Part shown: positions 55,101 through 64,000 of the stretch, one piece after another
How the letters are laid out: each line of letters begins with the position of its first letter
Numbering within the stretch: position 1 is the stretch's first letter
Origin: Oreocharis arfaki
Lineage: Eukaryota > Chordata > Aves > Passeriformes > Paramythiidae
NCBI GenBank assembly: GCA_013398015.1
Contig: VZRR01005727.1
Location: 1,250,719 to 1,314,718 of the forward strand
Reading direction: 5' to 3'
DNA length: 64,000 nucleotides
Program-made: the position numbers and the translations under genes
The notes under the pieces: model-generated
Told to the model about the DNA's origin: nothing
The model's database searches: none
What the model saw: the letters and a program-made list of their open reading frames with translations, nothing else

Positions 55101-58100
55101 CAGGTTGTCCATGAATACTCTCAAAATACAGTAGACATTTCTGAAGATTGATTTTTTCCCAAAGCCATTTGCTTTTTTGTCATATCCTATTTTAAAAAGT
55201 TATTTATAAGATTGTGAGTCAGGATTTCACGACAAGGATACAGGTACATATCTGTTTAATAATCTCTTCTTCCCAGATAAACATTAATAATGAATTCTAT
55301 TTCTGTCTACACTGAGGTCAATGGGGACTTGGCATTAACTTAGCAAGAAAAGAGTCAAAAATTACATGACTTATATATTAAGCATGTTTAGTAGCAAAAA
55401 ATGAGAACCACCATTCTAGACAAAATACTCAGAAACTTGACAAAATGCAGAGGACATTCCTCAACTTTTTAATTATTCATCAAGAAAAAGAAATAGATTT
55501 GCACTGGCTGGTAAGGGATATAGAACAGAAAGCTTCAGCAATGCAAACCCTACTCATTTATGGTAAACAGCTTATTTCTGTTCAAAATTTGCAATATGAA
55601 TCACTGGAACCAAAAGAACCCTGATTTCTCAGTGTTGGTGAATAATCAGTATTAGTACAGGTGTCTGCTGCAGGGAGCACACAATGTGACAGGTATTTGT
55701 CTCCTCCCTTTCCCCCACAAGCTCTGCTCCCGACATTTGCATAATTTCACCTGGGCCAGAGCACCAAGGAGCACAGGAAGTGAATGTCATTTCCCACAGT
55801 CTCTGCCAGATCACAACAGAGCTGCCTGAATTAGGGCCAAGTGTTTAGAGGTGTGGGGGAGATGAAGTAACGTGAAGAGCCATGGAGTTGGGGGCACACA
55901 CACATAGGGGGCCTTCCTGCAGAAAGCTGATGACGAGGGGGCTTTTAGTGGCAACTTGGAGAAATGCTTTTACTAATTAGACCCCACTTTTAAAAATTTA
56001 TCAAGCCTTGAGGAAGTGACACCCTTCTAATATTAGAGCACCTTCCTATTAACTTCAACAGGAGCAAAACCTCCTTTGTTTGATGCTCAAACGCAAAAAC
56101 AGTGCAGAGCCACTAATCAGAAGTGCTAATCACATTTTCCTAAAAGGTCTGCATGAGTTAATTACTGTAAAATCATCTGTCATTCATGTTAAGAGATGAG
56201 CTGCTACATAGAATGCAGGAGTTTTATAAATCAGCTAATTTGTTTATTTATTGCTAGTTCTGCAATTAATACAAGGTTAATTCTTTCAAAAACTATAAAG
56301 CCTGGAGCAGCTGAATGGTAAGGAAGAATGGGGCAATCATTAATATTGATTTTACACAAGAGAAACTATCTCAACAGGGCTTAGCATTTGAGCCTATTTC
56401 ATTAGCTGATTTTATTAGCAGTCTCAAGACAGGTTGGTATTCAGCTAAGTTTGAAACAGCTGATAATTTCAAAATCAGAGAAGGCAGCTGGAGTCACAAA
56501 CTACAGAATTGTCTGAGACATCTTAGGACTGTAGGCTACATACAGCAGCAGGAGATTCAGTGCTAATTAAATAGAAACACTGCTTCAGAGCCAAGGAGAA
56601 GATGAACTGAAGTGGGTCAATGATGAGAAGACAGATACATGAAGGCAACCAGCCTGAGAAAAGCCTCGGGGGACAGGCTGCAAACATTTAAACGGAAGGC
56701 AAAAGTTGTTTGTGACATATAAAGAAAGAAAAGGGGGGCTTCACCCGAAGGTGAGATGGTAGTTTGGTTTTCATAACTTGGAACAGAGGCACAAAAAATG
56801 CTATATACAGTTATCTTCCTTACTAGTCTGCTCTGTTCCCTGCGTGCTTATGCCTTCAAGCTCGCTTGTTTTTCCAGACAGAAAATGCAAACTCTGTGAA
56901 CAGAAGGACAGACAGTCCAGTGAGGGCTGGGCCTGCCTGGAGCCTGTCAAAGGCAGCACTTTGTTTCCACGCAGGCACAGAGTCAGGTTCCCAGGGCCTT
57001 AGTCTGCCACTAGGGGATGTGTGGCGGCTCATTACAAAGCAGCATTTAACACAAAATTAGAAAGAAAGAGTTTAAAGAAAGGCAACGAGTGACATGACAC
57101 CTCCATAGAGCGGTGCCAGCTCCCGTCAGCCGAGGTCAGGCCAGCTCCAAGTTACCCTGCTGGGCAAGGCTGGTGAGCCAGAGCTGAGCACCAGAGAGAT
57201 GCTGCTCCCGCCGGGCACTGAGGCAGCAATCACAGCCCCAGCCACAGAATACTCGGACTGGATTCAAAGCTGCGAGCTGGGTCTTGGATTCGTGTTTTGG
57301 GGGATTTGGTGCACCTTTTTGAGTAATATGATTCAAAGGGTGTTTATTTGCCTTTTGTCTCCTGAACTCCTACACTCATGCTCTTAATCGTTATTTTTCC
57401 CTAAAGCCTTGTACCTAAACCCAAGGTGGGCCAGTACATAAATCACCATCTGCCTGCACAAGGAGCTAGTGACACAATCAGTAGCAGGTGCTCACCCCTT
57501 TGTGAGTTACTGAGCCAGTCACAGGCCAACCCCAATTTTCTCCTCGCCTTCTCATTCAATAACTTTACTCACAGGCTTGTTTGCTAGAGGGGTGTTTTGT
57601 TCTGGAAACCACATTCTGCTGTTTCCTATTCAGATCTTGTGGTCTGTGCTCTTTAGACATACTGGGATTTTACTCTGCACCTTTCTAAGGACACACATTC
57701 TCTCATTTGTGCTCCAGCAGGGCTTTAGAGGCTTTCCACAGTGAACTTCAGGGGAGAACTTGGCAGGCTGTTATGGAAACACTATCTTTGCCCAAAATAA
57801 CTAAATACAGAAAAAGAAGCATTTAGTTGCTATTTAGCTTACTATTAATCTAGCTCAGATTCTAGTGCAGCATCCAAATGTTATACAGAAAACAAAACAT
57901 TGCACATAAAATATATCTGCAGGAACACCAAGGTTGTTTGTAGCTGAAATGAAGCCTTTGATCTTTGCTGTTACCACACATCCTTGATTCATTTCACATC
58001 GTCAGTGCTACAAACCTCATTCTCCACCAAAAGTCCAGGATGACTCATAATCAAAATCCAATCTTTTTTAATGGTATGCTTAGGGAGCTACTAGAACATA

Positions 58101-61100
58101 TCATTTTGAAATAGATCAATTTGATTTCATGTTATTCCTGCTCAAACCTCTGTTCCCCAGAAGTTTTAGATAAATATTACCAAGCACCTTTGCTAACAGA
58201 TAGTTTCCACAACACAAGCTGTCTCCACAAGAAAAGAAGAAAATGAATAAGATTTTTTTTTAAAATTGAAAATATTGGCATATGCAAACATTTAATTTAC
58301 ATCACTACACTGTCTGTGAAAGCATTTCAAGCCAGCACTGCCATTTCACACATTTAGAAGGTTCTCTTGGAAAATCAAGAGAAGTCCAAAAAAATTGAAA
58401 AATGAGTGGGAGAGATACCCACCCTTTTACAAGAAAGTTTTTTGGACAGGATTTCCTCACAGACATCTGTTTTGGTGTCATCTGTTCTCACCCCATTAAT
58501 TAAAAAAAAATTAGTGACTGAAAATATTACCCTACAGTCTGCACTGTTGGTATTTTAGAACTGTATACAGAAAAGCATGGTTTTGTTACCTTTTTTTGTT
58601 TTCTGGTTACGAAACACTTTTTTTCATTTCATTTTTCTTTATAAAAAAGCAGCATATAAAAAGAAACAATTAAAAAATCAGTCACATATGCAGAGCTCAA
58701 GATCTGAGAAGCATGGCATTGTTATGCACAGTCCTGGTTTTTATATAGCAACTAGTTGTTTAAGGACCAAGAATAGAAACAAAACAAAAATTAAAAATTA
58801 TGTCTTCTGGGTACTCTCTGCTACTGAAATCCACCCAGAATAATTTCCTAGTTCTCACATAGTTTAGCGTTTAGTTCTTCACCCCCTCACCCCTTCCCCT
58901 TTTTCTCATCCCAGCCAAAGTCTAAATGTTACTGTCGACATTTGGATTTCAGGTACATTTGAGGGCAGGATTTATTGTCTTGCTTGGCTGTAATGGCATC
59001 AGGACAGCAACATCATCTGACAGCAAAAACAGCCCCCCTGAAAAGTGGGGGGTTGAGGGGTATGTATTGTTTTAGAGACCTCTATAGTGTGCCAGGGAAG
59101 TGAAGGCGCAGCTCAATTTTAATACATGTCCTAGCTTTAAAACAAAAGCTAATTGCCCAGCCAAGCCATCATGTTTCGTGGAATATTGCTCCTACATTCA
59201 GAAGAGCAATTGAGAACATGGAAGAGCAGAGGCAGGATCACCACAAATGTACAAGGTCAGGAGAGCAAAGCAGTGTGGGTGGTTTTGCTGTCCCTGTCAC
59301 CTCAGTGCATGCTACTGACTGTGCAGAGGCTTTAGCATTTCTCAGCTGAGAGGGGACCTTTATCATCAAAATACCTTCAGGAATGCTTTCAGTCACACAG
59401 TTTCTGTGGGCTCAAGGTGCTCGTGCTGCCACCACCTTCAGTACACCAGGTAACGACGTTCTGGGCACACAGCCTCAACGGGCAGGTTCCAGCAGTGCCC
59501 GGCAAACAGTTCCACATGTGCCTCTCTGAGCCAAAAAATGCTTAGCACTGCCTGTAAAAGCCTTCTGCACCTCTGCACCTGAGCAACTCTTCTCAGAAGA
59601 GTCACTTCAGGAAGCTGCACCAGAGCTCCCACCTCACGAGCGAGAACAAGCGCGGCAGGGCCGGCAGGCAGGGGATGCGCACACCCCGGCACTCCCTGAG
59701 CCGGCCACGCACCGGTACCTGCTGCAGGTGAGAGAGTCTGAGGAACAGCCGTGCTCCTTAAATACCTTAATAGCCTCAGGAAGGCTGAAGTGTTGTCTTT
59801 TCTCCTTCAGTCGTCTCAACACACTATCCATGGTTTCTTCCACTGAGGGAGCTGGTTCCATGCTTGTGGCCTCCTGTGTGCCAGCCTCTTTAGAGGCCCC
59901 ACTGCTGTCACAGTGCTCATTTCTTTGGGGCACTGTGGAGGTACGGTTTTGCTCCTCTGACATTCTGAGTTTCAGCTCTGAAAGGCAAATTGCATGGCAA
60001 GTAAATAGATCAGAAGTATTTGCAAAGCAGTTTCCTCTGACACTACTAGGAAAAAACAACAGAATTTTTTCCTACTTCTTATATACAATTACTATCATAC
60101 CACAGATATGTAGGAAAGTAATTCTGCTTCACTTTAATGTATAACACCTTTTGCTCCCTAGAGCAATTTAAACTGTGCCTCTCCCTTCCAGAGGCCACAC
60201 TGCCATGCCAGCCGGGCTGCTCAAGTGGTCTTTGCAAGGAGAAGCATCCACTTTCTTAAATGACTTCCCTTGGCAGAGGAGCACCTGAGCACCACAGCAG
60301 AAGACAGAAGCTTCCCAGTCAGCAGCCTGCCTCGATGTGATAAAGTGGGTGACTGTATTAACTTGACACCCAGCCAAAGCCCCTGGAGCTCCAGGGACCT
60401 GCACAGAGCAGGATATTGAATTAAAATCCGAATTACCTCCCATAAAACCAGACTTTGTTCAGAGCATATGCCTGTCTGGTGAAGGACCTTGGGCAAGGCA
60501 GGAGATTGATGTCTCCAACTGCGTTAAATTTGTTGAAATCCATGCAGAAACAGTAACATAATTTTTTAGCTGTGACAGTCTGAGGATATAGGCCAGCTTT
60601 GTAGGGAACACCAGCAATTTTTGGTTAACCCATAGAGCTAGAAAGGATAGACAAGCCTTGCAAACTTGAAGAAGGACCTACAAGCATTTGAGTGTTTTGC
60701 ATCGCAATTGTACTTGTGATGTGAACCTCATGGATCTGGCTTCACTTAAAAGCAGTGCCACTATTAAGGATAATAAAAATCAAGGGTTGTCACAGGATTG
60801 AGGCATTTGGGGTGTGAAGGTGAGGCTGATCTGTGAAAGCCAGACCCTCTGGACAGGACAAGCAATGGCTGAGTCAGAGAAACAATTTTCAGGAAGATAA
60901 CCATGTAGATTAGCCATTTCTTCTCATTTGCCCTTCCTCGATTTGCAACACAGACTTCAAGGGGAAATAATACTAGTAATAGTAATAACCATCATCATCA
61001 TCATCATCATCTAGTAATCATACAGGATAGTACTTATGGGAGAACCTTCCAGAAGAAATTTACTGAAAGATGGGTTTCTAATTCTTTATTTATCACAATT

Positions 61101-63344
61101 ACATTCTCTATATCTACATTATTAACAATATCCAGAACAGAAGACAAAAGATAATACCACGATTTATTTAGTAGTGAGAATCCATTTAGAACAGGGAAAA
61201 AAAATAGATTAATTATAAATAGCCTTAAAAAAAAAAAAATCAATCAGTCTTGGCTACAGACTCCCCGAGGGAATGTATGAGATACACCCACAGACATTAA
61301 TGGAGTGGTATGCAGTCAAGGGCAAAACCTGACCCTCAAGGGCAAATTTAATATCAAGGAAAGATCTGGTTTTGTGATCAAAATAAACTCCTTAGAGATG
61401 CGTATCCTCAGTCTTAAAGAAACATTTGCACCCACATTTGTGCTATTTTAAGGAAACTTCTAACTTCTGTGTTTCAGACACTCATAAAAGTATTCAGAAC
61501 AGCATCACCCTTTGCATGAATGTATATAGTGATGAGGGAGAGATGATGGCTTTTTCCCCTTCCTCTTTCTAGCCTTGGTATGGAGGTTGAACTGGCTCAC
61601 TTTAATCCCTGCTTTCAGGAACCAAGGCAAGTCATAGCACATAATATCTTTTGTTGGGAGACTTATTGCCACGCACTGTGAAAAATAAGCAGAGCAGTGA
61701 GGTTAGAAAACTGACTTTAAAATGTTCCAGGTACACTCCCACTTCCAAAAGCTTCAGCAACAAAGGGACACAACCAGCTATTATGTACCTTTGAGCTGCT
61801 TCCGACCTTTGGCCAAAGCATTCATCCACTTCAGAACTTCAGGATTGGAAGTCTTGTCGCCGTGCGACGGCTGAAGGCAAAGGAAAATGTAGAGAATGTA
61901 AAGAAAGAGAAGGAACTGACGGTTAAAGGGTCAGAGAAAACCCTCCCCACCCCCAGTGTGCTACAAAATGTCCGCAGTTCTGACTGCACTCCATCAGTGT
62001 CGTGCAGAGCATCTGGCTTGATCGTGGCGTTCATTTGTCACGGCTTATCTCTCCCCACCGTGACACAGTGCTGCAAGGATCTGAGTGTTTATGTCTCTGG
62101 CCCCAAAAAAACACAGCAATGAACGTTTCAGTCTCTGACTAATTGGATAAATAATCTTGGTGACTTCAAAAGGGTTGATCAAATGCCTAATTTTAGTCAA
62201 GTTCCTAAGTGATTCCCAGGATGGTAACTGAAGCTCTCTGTCCCTCGCAGGAATAAGCTCTTGCTATAAGACAGGGATTCTCTTGGGAAACAGCATTTTA
62301 AAAATTTCAACTGACCTGCTTAATTAGTCAAATGAAAAATCCTGTGCAAGAGGGATTTCAAAAGAAACAAACAACAAAGGCTTTGTTTATCAGGGGTTTT
62401 TTTGCATTTAGAAATTGCCTCCAAATTAAAATGAATTTACACTGAATCTTCAAAACTCAGATAATTAAAATAGTAAAATTTTTTGCAAAATCAAGCTTCT
62501 GAAATAATTTCTTTTCTGGCCATAGTTTGAGGGTTGTTTAGGTATGAAATTGTGCTCCTAGGAGCATATGATGACCACAGGGCCACACAGTTCACAAGTT
62601 CTCAGTCATTAATGGGATTACAAGGTAATATATCATTTGCTTAATTTTAATACAGTCAGAAAATGTCAGGAACTTCCCTGTTTCATGTTGTACACATCCT
62701 GAGCATCAGGCTTGTTTTGGTATTCTTGCACTGCGCGATTCCCAGCACAGCACTCACCACTGACCTCAAACAACCCCCACAAGTTTTATTTCTCTGATTT
62801 TTGCCATCAGATTCCACTGAGCCCCAGGCTTTGGAGGTTTACAGGAGTCTGCCTGAATGAAGGAATCTGCCCAGCAGAACAAGTTTCCAGGCAAATGACT
62901 CCTACAAAGAGAATAAGCAGCTTCTCACCTTCTGCACCATTTTGTTTCCCAAGCCTGTCAGTCGTGTTTCACTGATTCACACTTCTCAAAGATGGGTATT
63001 TTGCAACAAAAGTAATCCAAAGAAAATCTAGAGTCTCAGAACTACTGCACACACTGAAAGATGCTGAAAAGATATTCCCTCAGTGAAGTTTTTCCCATTT
63101 CATTTTACCAGAAATACGTAATCTCACACTGCTCTGAATAAGTTTAAATACCCTGGGATCCTTGCCTCCCTCTTGGAGCATTTCCCTTTTCAACTATTGT
63201 CTTACCAGGTATTTTTTTTCTTGCTCAAACTTTTCTTCATACTTCCTAATTTTTCTCTTGAGGCTCTGAAGATGCTTGGTAAGTTGTGTTACTGTCTGTG
63301 GTTCTTTGCAGTCTTCACAGCTACATCTAGAGGAACTTCTTGGC
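48990..63344 (-). CDS. FAM13C: FAM13C C-terminal part (partial gene, seven exons)
   Basis: Minus-strand exons 63206-63344, 61789-61870, 59766-59977, 52397-52492, 50964-51160, 49884-49985 and 48990-49113 join in one frame to about 316 residues, ending at TGA (48990-48992). They match the C-terminal half of human FAM13C, including RSSSRCSCEDCKEPQTVTQL, NPEVLKWMNALAKGRKQLK, MKPLYDRYRIIKKLL, EHLRETRADKKRLRKALREF and EYSEYKHTKAKIRLLEVLIS. The N-terminal exons are right of the window. FAM13A carries a RhoGAP domain and FAM13C does not; its biochemical role is unknown to me. Predicted coiled coils (LKRKIRKYEEKFEQEKKY and RADKKRLRKALREFEEQF) suggest protein binding. The middle (residues encoded at 59766-59977) is acidic, polar and poorly conserved, hence likely disordered. 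Confidence 0.96.
49884..49985 (-). CDS. FAM13C: FAM13C internal exon (C-terminal coiled coil)
   Basis: One base completes Met, then PVLLEHLRETRADKKRLRKA and LREFEEQFYKQTG, plus two bases of Arg. This basic/acidic heptad-like segment is the strongest predicted coiled coil in the protein and nearly invariant in FAM13 family members. The acceptor is TTTCACAG|G and the donor GGAAG|GTAACT. Confidence 0.96.
50964..51160 (-). CDS. FAM13C: FAM13C internal exon with tandem (NAGNAG) acceptor
   Basis: Encodes 65 residues and two bases of Met, from EEEDSDEDHSQSSHELSSGP to QTALSMSNLHEATM. The acidic EEEDSDED start is a family feature. The acceptor reads CCCAAGCAG|GAG; using the upstream AAG (51164-51166) adds one Gln (51161-51163) in frame, and the human protein I remember has that Gln (PTIQEEEDSDED). 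The donor is AT|GTAAGT. Confidence 0.94.
52397..52492 (-). CDS. FAM13C: FAM13C internal exon (KPLYDRYRIIK block)
   Basis: Exactly 32 codons, phase 0 at both ends: VTKQEKSLMKPLYDRYRIIK and KLLAAPSLITTI. KPLYDRYR-(I/L)-(I/V)-K is a hallmark of FAM13 proteins. The acceptor is CTTTAG|GTA and the donor ATT|GTAAGT. As a symmetrical exon it could be skipped without breaking the frame. Confidence 0.95.
52493..59765 (-). other. FAM13C: FAM13C intron (7.3 kb)
   Basis: The longest FAM13C intron in the window. It holds a CR1 LINE fragment at 53106-53464 in the opposite orientation to the gene. No further exon is needed, since the flanking exons join in frame, and none was recognised. The open frame at 56315-56566 resembles no known family. 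Confidence 0.85.
53106..53464 (+). mobile_element. CR1 LINE, 5'-truncated 3' end
   Basis: The last 360 bases of a CR1 retrotransposon. The coding end reads RRLRSVLITLYNSLKGGC, then after a frame change (about 53168-53200) YRLDIREKFFTRRVIKYWNG and PGEVVESLSLDVFKKRLDVA, the C terminus of CR1 ORF2, with a stop at 53381-53383. The 3' UTR follows with 'ggttggactcgatgatcttg' and 'aaggtctcttccaacctagt', then the octamer tail GATTCTGTGGTTCTGTGA. The frameshift and truncation make it inactive. It lies antisense in a FAM13C intron. Confidence 0.92.
59766..59977 (-). CDS. FAM13C: FAM13C internal exon (variable acidic linker)
   Basis: Two bases complete Glu, then 70 codons run from LKLRMSEEQNRTSTVPQRNE to LKEKRQHFSLPEAIK. 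The start and end match human FAM13C; the middle is Ser/Thr/Glu-rich, divergent and probably disordered. The acceptor is CTTTCAG|AG. The donor AAG|GTATTT is weaker than the others, but the phase-0 junction to VTKQEKS is exact. Confidence 0.9.
60991..61011 (+). repeat. (ATC)7 microsatellite
   Basis: Seven uninterrupted ATC units in a FAM13C intron. Short enough to be fairly stable. Confidence 0.95.
61789..61870 (-). CDS. FAM13C: FAM13C internal exon (NPEVLKW block)
   Basis: Encodes 27 residues, PSHGDKTSNPEVLKWMNALA and KGRKQLK, plus one base. This is one of the most conserved blocks of the whole FAM13 family. The acceptor is CTTCAG|CCG and the donor AAAG|GTACAT. Confidence 0.94.
63206..63344 (-). 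CDS. FAM13C: FAM13C internal exon (first one in the window)
   Basis: One base completes a codon from the unseen exon upstream (ATG, Met, by comparison with human), then 46 codons follow from PRSSSRCSCEDCKEPQTVTQ to EEKFEQEKKYL. The SSSRCSC cysteine-serine motif is typical of FAM13C, and the Lys/Glu-rich end is a coiled-coil segment. The acceptor is TTTTGCAG|G and the donor CTG|GTAAGA. The last residue is Leu where human, as I recall, has Arg. Confidence 0.93.
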
Positions 63345-64000
63345 CTGCAAAAGCCAAAAGCAGAGCTGTGGGATCTAAGACCAGGCTCTAATGGACCATG
63401 CCTTGTTTTCAGGCACGCTTAACACTTAGCTAGCACTTCAGAATTCATGGCTATTCTATTATTTCACAGGGCAGAGACAGCTTATTTTTACAAAGCAAGC
63501 ATAAAATAATTGCTTTTGCTTGAAGGTACCCCTAGGGTATTCTAATGGGTTCACCATCTGCCTTCCATTTTCTCTTCTTTTTTAATTAATTGTGGGATTT
63601 CTGAATATATTTCAAAAAATTAATCTAGTAGGCAAAAGCCTGATGCAGTATTTACATTTAACACCCACACCTTTATCCACAAGTCTTCCAAGTATAGCAG
63701 GAGACTGTGGTGACAAGATTTATAAAAGTAAGCTCAAGGAGTTTTTCATTACTGGGAATAAGCATTATCATTTTGAAGACAGTTTAGTTTCTGATTATTT
63801 ACAGTTGCACGTCACTAGAGCTGATTGTTATCCATATGCAGCTGAAGCTAAAGCTCTGTATATAAGCTTTTAAGAAAGCTTGATTTCTCTCTGAGACTCA
63901 CAGCTTGGTTTCTGGAAATCACATCCATGGACTGTTCACATGATTTATGACACTGTCACCTCTCATCAGTGACTCGAGCTGTAGTTCAATTACAGCTGAA
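63345..64000 (-). other. FAM13C: FAM13C intron reaching the window edge
   Basis: No exon seen. The next upstream FAM13C exon, which should end with the first two bases of a Met codon, lies beyond 64000. The open frame at 63592-63873 is not a recognised protein. Confidence 0.75.

Larger units (their letters stand above)
59978..63205 (-). other. FAM13C: FAM13C introns 59978-61788 and 61871-63205
   Basis: No extra exon recognised. The first intron contains an (ATC)7 microsatellite at 60991-61011 and an A-run at 61229-61240. Confidence 0.8.

Overview
The window looks like bird chromosomal DNA, most likely from a songbird. The evidence is two neuronal-type vertebrate genes with short introns, CR1 LINE fragments that end in the ATTCTGTG octamer, an ancient MIR-like SINE, and two solo LTRs of an ERVL-like family that I recognise from passerine genomes. 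There are no bacterial features, and most open reading frames in the window are chance frames in AT-rich noncoding DNA. A 79-base gap (16381-16459) and single N bases at 12550, 16600 and 16706 mark it as a draft assembly.

Layout. Positions 1 to about 15300 are intergenic and contain no recognisable exon. They hold a CR1 tail (1690-1765), an inverted pair of solo LTRs (5218-6013 minus, 7441-8607 plus) and a decayed CR1 reverse-transcriptase fragment (about 10030-10290). A CpG island at about 15340-16750 carries the PHYHIPL promoter and first coding exon. PHYHIPL runs on the plus strand in five coding exons (15868-46659). The exons join in frame to give a 376-residue protein, the same length as the human protein as I remember it. 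Intron 1 is 20 kb and holds a possible alternative first exon, an isolated CpG-rich patch, interstitial telomere-like repeats and several microsatellites.

FAM13C lies tail-to-tail on the minus strand. Its last seven coding exons (63344 down to 48990, about 316 C-terminal residues) are present and every splice phase agrees; the N-terminal exons lie beyond the right edge. The stop codons of the two genes are 2.3 kb apart, and candidate poly(A) signals on both strands interleave between 46954 and 47452, so the two 3' UTRs may overlap. Adjacency of PHYHIPL and FAM13C matches human 10q21, so this is conserved synteny.

I found no new biological system. The most useful leads are the candidate alternative PHYHIPL start exon, the NAGNAG acceptor in FAM13C, the shared 3' end zone and the CpG patch deep in intron 1.
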